From: Candidatus Kerfeldbacteria bacterium RIFCSPHIGHO2_12_FULL_48_17
GTDB taxonomy: Bacteria > Patescibacteriota > Patescibacteriia > HO2-48-17
Length of the DNA stretch: 32,691 nt
NCBI GenBank assembly: GCA_001818775.1
Contig: MHKD01000003.1
Coordinates: forward strand, 1 to 32,691
Reading direction: 5' to 3'
Shown: in pieces, positions 26,900 through 32,691 of the stretch
Layout of the letters: each line of letters begins with the position of its first letter
Numbering within the stretch: position 1 is the first letter of the stretch
The notes under the pieces: model-generated
Seen by the model: the letters and a program-made list of their open reading frames with translations, nothing else
Databases searched by the model: none
What the model was told of the DNA's origin: nothing
Translations under genes and position numbers: made by a program

Positions 26900-27298
26900 A
26901 TGATTACGAAAATAAACGCGACCGTGCTATTTGTAAAAAAATTCGACGAATGCGTAAAATTCTACAAAAATATTTTGGAACTGAAACCAAAAATGAGCGA
27001 TAAAGGTTTTCAATCTTTCGATGTCAAAGGTCAGGAGCTGGCCTTAATGGACTTAACGACAGCCGCTCAAATGATCAATGAAACCATCATTCAACCAACT
27101 CAGGTCGGTCCGCATCGGGTTCTGCTGGCGGCTTTTATGGAAGACACAGATAAAGCCTACAAAAATTTAAAAGCCAAAGGTGTTGAGTTTATAAAACCAC
27201 CCACGACACAACCCTGGGGACAGCGAACCGCTTACTTTCAGGATCCAGAAGGCAATATCTGGGAAATCTCACACTTTATTAAAAAAAACGATATATAG
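26900..27298 (+). CDS. VOC (glyoxalase/bleomycin resistance) family protein
   Basis: 132 aa; VLFVKKFDECVKFYKNILEL...YFQDPEGNIWEISHF. Confidence 0.85.
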   Translation: MITKINATVLFVKKFDECVKFYKNILELKPKMSDKGFQSFDVKGQELALMDLTTAAQMINETIIQPTQVGPHRVLLAAFMEDTDKAYKNLKAKGVEFIKPPTTQPWGQRTAYFQDPEGNIWEISHFIKKNDI

Positions 27299-27345
27299 CC
27301 TTTTGTGGCGCTCTAAAAAAAATAGTACACTCAAAAAAACCGCCT

Positions 27346-27510
27346 TTATTTGTCTATACATAAATCGTCACGCACATCCTGAACCATGGCATTAATATCC
27401 GCCATACTTGGTGCTTTTAACTTTTTCTTGGCAACTGCCTCCTGAAGGCGTTTCAAACTTTTCGGTTTTTTATGACGCCTCACGTTCAGCACAGAAATAA
27501 CTTTAGTCAT
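27346..27510 (-). CDS. Small basic protein, possibly antitoxin-like
   Basis: MTKVISVLNVRRHKKPKSLKRLQEAVAKKKLKAPSMADINAMVQDVRDDLCIDK; about 54 aa; no partner toxin seen. Confidence 0.4.
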   Translation of the reverse strand: MTKVISVLNVRRHKKPKSLKRLQEAVAKKKLKAPSMADINAMVQDVRDDLCIDK

Positions 27511-27538
27511 ACAATCTATAAATAACCGCGTAATATAT

Positions 27539-28363
27539 CTACAACAACGTACTCTGATGCGCAAATTCCTCGTTGGTCAGCTCAGCTTCCAGAATATGAC
27601 CCATATCAATGTTCTTTTCGGCATGCTCGGTATTACAAAATGCCTTGATTTGTGATCCGTGCACTTCGCGCGCTTCAATAACCGTATCCTTCACCTGCCG
27701 TTTGCTGTCACCCGCCGCAAATTCCCAATATTTCACCTTCAACTTACGGTGCTTACTTTGGGCTTCATAGACCAAGTCACGTATAGTCGGCTTTAACCCC
27801 CAGGGAATTTTCACCGACCGAATTTCACCCCCACCAGGGTACAGCAACTGCCCATGCCGCAACCCATATTCATACACTTCTTTGGTAATGCGCACATCGT
27901 CCATGCAGTATTTGGTCAGCGCTTCCCAATTCCCGGTCCGAAAATACTTTATGGCGTCTAACCCGCTGCCCGACTTCCCCTCACCCAACGTCGCCAAAGC
28001 CACATTATCCAGCTTGATGCGAAACCCGAGCGCCTTATAAATTTCCGCTAAAATATCCAACTGCGGCAATTTGCTGATATCACAGTGCTTGAAATACGCC
28101 TGCAGCACCGGATTATCAAAACTGATCGTATTAAAACCGATAATCATCGGCTTCTCGGCCAGCATAATTTTTTCCAAGGCCGGCAAGTCCTTTTCATAAA
28201 ACCCAAAATATTTTTTCTGTGAATAAGAATAGACGCCGGCGAATGAAATACCCAAAAGGTGATGGTTGCCGTGATGGCCGCCAACTTCATCAAATGTTTT
28301 TTTCGTTTCCAGATCGATGACAATCTTGCGATCACCGACCGTATCAGCCCTGTTTTCCGTCAT
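27539..28363 (-). CDS. RNase H-like / DnaQ-type (YprB-like) 3'-5' exonuclease domain protein
   Basis: VIDLETKKTFDEVGG, IIGFNTISFDNPVL, LDILAEI, YCMDDVRITKEVYEYG. Confidence 0.75.
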   Translation of the reverse strand: MTENRADTVGDRKIVIDLETKKTFDEVGGHHGNHHLLGISFAGVYSYSQKKYFGFYEKDLPALEKIMLAEKPMIIGFNTISFDNPVLQAYFKHCDISKLPQLDILAEIYKALGFRIKLDNVALATLGEGKSGSGLDAIKYFRTGNWEALTKYCMDDVRITKEVYEYGLRHGQLLYPGGGEIRSVKIPWGLKPTIRDLVYEAQSKHRKLKVKYWEFAAGDSKRQVKDTVIEAREVHGSQIKAFCNTEHAEKNIDMGHILEAELTNEEFAHQSTLL

Positions 28364-28423
28364 AAAAAATCTGTTTCATACGCACTATAAAACCATCACC
28401 TCTGCCCCATCGCCGCCCTCTCG

Positions 28424-29191
28424 CTACACTTCGACTGCCCTTTCTTCCTGTTTCATAAACTCTTCAGCTTTCTCTCGCGCCGGACAAATTTCCAAAAAGT
28501 CACAATTCTTACAAAACTTGTTCACCCGTGGCGCCAATGTCTGATCTTCCACGATGCGCTTCACCTTCAAACGCAGCTGTTCGGCGATGTAATCATAATC
28601 ATCATCCTTCGGCTCCACCGAATACCACTGAAACGACGGCAAAAACAAAAACGAAGCCTTACTCACGCGCTGTCCCGTATTTTTCGCGACAATCAGACTG
28701 TACAACAGCAATTGCGTCTCGTTGATATCCTCCTCATGAAACACCCCCGTTTTATAATCAATAACGTGAAGGCCATCATCAGTCTCATCCACTCTATCAA
28801 TACGCCCCAAAACTGACAAGCTCGTATCAATATCATAGCTGTAATAATCTTCGAGCATCTTGGGAGTAATGCGCACATCCATACGCTGATGATACAGCTT
28901 CAGCATACTGAGCGCCTTCAGCCCCCAGGCGCGCTCGGTTTCCCGGTCCATAAATCCCTGGCGGTTTTCGGCCCAGCGCTTGCGCAGCAACCCCTCCAAA
29001 ACCGGCAACGTCCGCCCATCCGGCTCAAATTTTTCATAGAAATCCTTGAGCGCGTTGTGGACATGCGCACCCATGGTCAGATACGGTTTGGCGGTTTTAT
29101 ACTCATCGGCAATTTTATCAACATAGGTAAATTTATACTGCTGCGGGCAGGTCTCATACATCTGCAGTTTGAAGGATGATGCTTTGAACAT
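28424..29191 (-). CDS. PD-(D/E)XK (RecB/Cas4-like) nuclease with probable Fe-S cluster cysteines
   Basis: SSFKLQMYETCPQQYKFTYVDK, GAHVHNALKDF, LSVLGRIDRVDETDDGLHVIDYKTG, ETQLLLYSLI, FCKNCDFLEICPAREK. Confidence 0.87.
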   Translation of the reverse strand: MFKASSFKLQMYETCPQQYKFTYVDKIADEYKTAKPYLTMGAHVHNALKDFYEKFEPDGRTLPVLEGLLRKRWAENRQGFMDRETERAWGLKALSMLKLYHQRMDVRITPKMLEDYYSYDIDTSLSVLGRIDRVDETDDGLHVIDYKTGVFHEEDINETQLLLYSLIVAKNTGQRVSKASFLFLPSFQWYSVEPKDDDYDYIAEQLRLKVKRIVEDQTLAPRVNKFCKNCDFLEICPAREKAEEFMKQEERAVEV

Positions 29192-29247
29192 AGTAGGTGT
29201 ATGGTAGCAGCCAAGCGGAATTTTCTCAAGAAATAATTGAAGATCCC

Positions 29248-29326
29248 TATAAAAGCGTGAAGTGCAAATTTTGTCGAACGCGTGTGACCTACACAGTGAG
29301 ACAAAATTTTGTACTTCACGCTTTAT
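29248..29326. repeat. Long fold-back (about 27-bp arms)
   Basis: TATAAAAGCGTGAAGTGCAAATTTTGTC (29248-29275) against GACAAAATTTTGTACTTCACGCTTTATA (29300-29327 region), near-perfect inverted repeat. Confidence 0.75.
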
Positions 29327-29330
29327 AAAA

Positions 29331-30149
29331 CTATTCCAAATAGTCCTCCTTTAACTTCTCGAGCGCCGCTTGATCCAGGACCCAATAATACAATTCTTTC
29401 CCGAATTCCGGTGTATAAACATAATCTCCGGCGCCGGCCAAAACTTCTTCGTGAATATCGGCGGTACTGAAATGAAATTTGTGTCCGAGGACAAACCCAT
29501 AACCAAAATGGCCAACGGCAAACTTCGACCAGCGAATGCGCGAAAGTGATTGCAGCTGAATGTAGGCGTAAATATTTTTGAAATCCGTATATGACTTCAC
29601 CTTACCGACCAGCGACAGCAAAATCTCACGCTGATCATCCGTGCGCGCAAAATCCCCACCCTCGCGGTAACGGTCACGCACCACGGCCAGCGCTTCTTCA
29701 CCGTTCAAATGCCCGCTGGAAATATCCACCCCGCCCAGCTTATCAACAATATTTTTAAACCCATCAAACGTAACTTCAAACGTGCCATCAACGTGCACAT
29801 CCAACAATTCCTCAACCACACTCGTCGTCAACGCCGTGTTGCCAAACAATTCACTGTCAGTGCGCTCACCAAAAGCATAAAAATGGGTAATCTTCTGCAT
29901 GCCGTACTCCGGCTGCTCAATCAACGAATCACGCGGAATCGTCACGACCGTAATCGGTTTTTTACCCGTTTTCGGCACGGAAATCAGCATCAAAACATCT
30001 GACCGCGCGCGTTCTTCTCCACGCTGATCAGAACCAATCACCAAAAAATTGTACCGCGCCGGTGCCGTCAAATACAAAACCGCCGCCAGGAGCAAGATGC
30101 CGCCCAGCCCAATGCCGCTGCCAAATAAAATCCACTTTATGATACGCAT
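29331..30149 (-). CDS. LytR-CpsA-Psr (LCP) family protein
   Basis: NFLVIGSDQRGEERARSDVLMLISVP, TVVTIPRDSLI, GFKNIVDKLGGVDI, LNGEEALAVVRDR, RTDDQREIL. Confidence 0.92.
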   Translation of the reverse strand: MRIIKWILFGSGIGLGGILLLAAVLYLTAPARYNFLVIGSDQRGEERARSDVLMLISVPKTGKKPITVVTIPRDSLIEQPEYGMQKITHFYAFGERTDSELFGNTALTTSVVEELLDVHVDGTFEVTFDGFKNIVDKLGGVDISSGHLNGEEALAVVRDRYREGGDFARTDDQREILLSLVGKVKSYTDFKNIYAYIQLQSLSRIRWSKFAVGHFGYGFVLGHKFHFSTADIHEEVLAGAGDYVYTPEFGKELYYWVLDQAALEKLKEDYLE

Positions 30150-30188
30150 ATATCGCGCCGAAATTGGCCAAATATACGAGCCGCAAAT

Positions 30189-30452
30189 CTAAAACCAACC
30201 GCTCTTCTCCTTCTTCATCTTAATCTCATACTCACCATTATGAACCCACAGCGTGAAATCCTTGTGCGGGCCGCCGTGACTGACCCGGAAAGTTGCGCCA
30301 TTGATACCATTGCGCTGAGCCCCCTGAAACAACTGCGCCCTTTCAGCAGCATCCAAACCGCGGATATAATCAATGGCCCATTCCTTCATCCAATGTTCAA
30401 ACTGAACATTATGACCATCGATAGTAAGACGTTCCATATCTTGTGCACCCAT
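30189..30452 (-). CDS. Hypothetical protein
   Basis: 87-aa intergenic ORF collinear with its neighbours; no recognised family. Confidence 0.45.
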   Translation of the reverse strand: MGAQDMERLTIDGHNVQFEHWMKEWAIDYIRGLDAAERAQLFQGAQRNGINGATFRVSHGGPHKDFTLWVHNGEYEIKMKKEKSGWF

Positions 30453-30510
30453 ACTATTATGTTAAAAAATTATTTATTTTCCTGCCCACCTGGGGCTCAA
30501 AAAATACCCA

Positions 30511-31227
30511 CTAAACCATCCCCCGCTCCTGCAAAAAATTTTCCATCACCGCAATATCCGCCGGTTTCCCAAAATCCAGATAATAATCTTCCAGCCGCCG
30601 CACCTTTACCTTACCATCCGCCGCCATCGCAGAGATAACATCCGTCAATTCATATTCCCCCCGCGCCGACGGTTGTACATTACGCGCATAATCAAACACC
30701 TCCGGTTCAAAACGGTACAAACCCGTATTGATGACATCGCCCAAAAATTCCCGTGGCTTTTCCACAATCCCCTGTAACCAATCACCCTTCATCTGCAAAA
30801 CACCATAATGTTCCGGATGCGCATGCTGGATCCCACCAACATAATTCAACCCTCCATCTGCCGCAAATTGTCGCAAATCCTTCGGCGAATAAAAATTATC
30901 ACCATACACCAGCGCAAACGGCTCACCCGCCATAGCCTCAGACACACATTCCAAGATACAGGCCGTACCGTACTTCTTTTCCCCGAGCATTGCGAACTGA
31001 TCCAAAACACGCGTACCGGGATAAAATTCATCAACAAACGTGCGGATCATCTCCGAAAAATAGCCGGCCACAATCGTGACATCATCAAAACCCGCCTCCC
31101 GAATATTCCGCATCAGATAATACAAAAAAGGTTTACCATGAACATGGATCAAATGCTTGGGCCTATCCTTCGTAAGTTCCCCCATGCGCGTACCTTTTCC
31201 GGCCGCGGCAATGACCATTTTTTTCAT
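30511..31227 (-). CDS. Sugar nucleotidyltransferase (NTP_transferase family)
   Basis: MVIAAAGKGTRMGELTKDRPKHLIHVHGKPFLYYL; ALVYGDNFY; VEKP. Confidence 0.88.
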   Translation of the reverse strand: MKKMVIAAAGKGTRMGELTKDRPKHLIHVHGKPFLYYLMRNIREAGFDDVTIVAGYFSEMIRTFVDEFYPGTRVLDQFAMLGEKKYGTACILECVSEAMAGEPFALVYGDNFYSPKDLRQFAADGGLNYVGGIQHAHPEHYGVLQMKGDWLQGIVEKPREFLGDVINTGLYRFEPEVFDYARNVQPSARGEYELTDVISAMAADGKVKVRRLEDYYLDFGKPADIAVMENFLQERGMV

Positions 31228-32246
31228 GCGCGAAGTCGTTTAATAAATAAAGCGCGAACTTTTTTCAGAGCACGGAACCAACGATATAGCCCACTGGCAT
31301 ACACGATCTCATAACGATACGGAAACGCATACTCGAAACCGCCGAAACCTGTTTTGAAACGTGTCACCCCGGCGAGCAAATGCTTGGGGTCATCAGCCGG
31401 CGCCACACCGCCAAAATCATAAAAACGGATACCCGCGGCCCGGGCTGCACTAAGCGCCTGCCACTGCAATACGTAGGAGGGCATAAAACTGGCATATTCA
31501 TGAAAGGAACCTCCATGCAGATAAACCGCGGTATTGCCATAAAACACACACAGGGCCGCTGCTGCCACCTGTCCCTCATACTCAGCTAAAAACAATCGTA
31601 CCATATTTCGCCGCGCAAACGTAGCCACCATGGTTTTGTAATAATCAAGTTCGTGTGAGCGGATACCGTGCGCTGCCGAAGTCGCGGAAGCGGTCTCAAA
31701 AAAGGATTCCACAGCGCCATCGCTGTGATCTTCACGAACGGTAATGTTTTTTTTCTGACCGAGTCGCAGATTGTAACGGGCCTTTTGTTTCATACCGGCC
31801 AAAAGCGCCGCCTCCCCCTGCGTCAGATCGAGCATACGCGTCAGCGGCGGCTGCACCCAGCGCGGTACCGTAAAATTTTTGACCGCAGAAGGCAAAGCTT
31901 CATTTGGTTCGCAGCGCAAAAACATAATTTTATGCTTGGACGCCTCAGCAGCCACCCAATCCAACCAACAGCGCCAGACTTTGGCCTGCATCGCGTCACG
32001 CACACCCTCTTTCAGCAACGGCCCACGCGGACAATACCAATACCCCCAACCCATAAACAACGCCTGGCGCAGCAACAGTGCACTCAAAAAAAGTTTATCA
32101 CCTTCAAATACGCCAACCCGCAACACTTCCACACCCTGCGCCTGATAAAATTCTCCCCACTCCCACGATTGCAAAAATTCACTGCGCTGAAAAGTGCGCA
32201 GATAACCATCAAGCTCATGTTTGTGCTCAAGCAGACGAACTTCCAT
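31224..32246 (-). CDS. FemAB-like peptidyltransferase / GNAT-type aminoacyltransferase
   Basis: FLQSWEWGEFYQAQG; GYWYCPRGPL; KQKARYNLRLGQKKNITV; LHGGSFHEYASFMPSYVLQWQAL; FYDFGGVAP. 4-nt overlap with the nucleotidyltransferase start. Confidence 0.88.
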   Translation of the reverse strand: MEVRLLEHKHELDGYLRTFQRSEFLQSWEWGEFYQAQGVEVLRVGVFEGDKLFLSALLLRQALFMGWGYWYCPRGPLLKEGVRDAMQAKVWRCWLDWVAAEASKHKIMFLRCEPNEALPSAVKNFTVPRWVQPPLTRMLDLTQGEAALLAGMKQKARYNLRLGQKKNITVREDHSDGAVESFFETASATSAAHGIRSHELDYYKTMVATFARRNMVRLFLAEYEGQVAAAALCVFYGNTAVYLHGGSFHEYASFMPSYVLQWQALSAARAAGIRFYDFGGVAPADDPKHLLAGVTRFKTGFGGFEYAFPYRYEIVYASGLYRWFRALKKVRALFIKRLRA

Positions 32247-32247
32247 A

Positions 32248-32691
32248 TTATTTTTTACCCAAAACCTTTAAAGCTGCGGCTATTTTCCCGGCAGTATCTT
32301 GCGTCGCCACACCAGCCACCACCAAACGCATCGCTTCCCGCGCTTCATCGGGCGAATACCCGAGTCCTAACAATGCTTCCAACGCTTCGCTATCAATCGA
32401 GCCAGCTGCGCCACCAGCACCGCCCAATCCACCAATATCCAAACCATCAAACGCATCTTTCAAACCCAACACCACTTTTTCCGCCGTTTTGCGCCCAACG
32501 CCGCCCATCTTATGCAGCATATCAGCATCCTGCCTGACGACGCTCTGCTGAATATCCTGCACACTCGCCTTATTCAAAATTCCCAACGCCGACTTGGGGC
32601 CAATGCCGCTCACACCGAGCAACAGTTCAAACATCGCCAGCGACGCCGGGTCAACAAATCCGTACAAACTCTGGCCATTCTCCGAAATCTG
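32248..32691 (-). CDS. ruvA: Holliday junction helicase subunit RuvA (partial; runs off window end)
   Basis: LLLGVSGIGPKSALGIL, MGGVGRKTAEKVVLGLK; C-terminal domain LEALLGLGYSPDEAREAM; frame open to the edge. Confidence 0.9.
   Translation of the reverse strand, partial: QISENGQSLYGFVDPASLAMFELLLGVSGIGPKSALGILNKASVQDIQQSVVRQDADMLHKMGGVGRKTAEKVVLGLKDAFDGLDIGGLGGAGGAAGSIDSEALEALLGLGYSPDEAREAMRLVVAGVATQDTAGKIAAALKVLGKK

Noticed and set aside
28424-29191. Cas4
   Set aside because: Motifs fit the broader PD-(D/E)XK/RecB family; no cas1, cas2 or repeats nearby.
31668-32551. Long plus-strand ORFs opposite FemAB/RuvA
   Set aside because: Shadow ORFs of confidently identified minus-strand genes.

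Overview
The window looks like a chromosomal segment from a Patescibacteria/CPR-like bacterium. This is inferred from small orphan membrane proteins, an N-terminally shortened MurE-like ligase, a protease with GGGPQVR-type repeats, and lone envelope enzymes; no marker phylogeny was possible. It is a dense gene array of about 30 supportable CDS with no rRNA, no convincing canonical tRNA, no CRISPR array and no full transposase. Recognisable genes: a truncated nucleoside phosphorylase, a TIGR00725/LOG-like protein, DUF805, four NUDIX hydrolases in two tandem pairs, a DEAD-box helicase, a PIG-L deacetylase, an RRM protein, an alpha/beta hydrolase, a Mur ligase, a subtilisin-like protease with a six-repeat FG-GAP-type C-terminus, a ZnuA-like binding protein, CFA synthase, LexA, DinB, a VOC protein, an RNase H-like exonuclease, a PD-(D/E)XK nuclease, LCP, a sugar nucleotidyltransferase, FemAB and partial RuvA. 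Main items for a second look: (1) one 1016-aa ORF that fuses an apparently intact class I/II aminotransferase to an apparently intact ATP-type PEP carboxykinase; (2) an approximately 370-nt structured, apparently non-coding transcription unit (about 18053-18454, minus) with a sigma70-type promoter, an intrinsic terminator and a tRNA-like T-arm; (3) two unrelated MITE-like terminal-inverted-repeat elements, each ending within about 15 nt of a start codon, one of them between lexA and dinB; (4) a long fold-back at 29248-29326; (5) unusual candidate operators and promoters at lexA (11-bp direct repeat) and znuA (palindrome in the spacer, predicted leaderless mRNA). All calls come from reading the sequence and the supplied ORF track; no database search was run.
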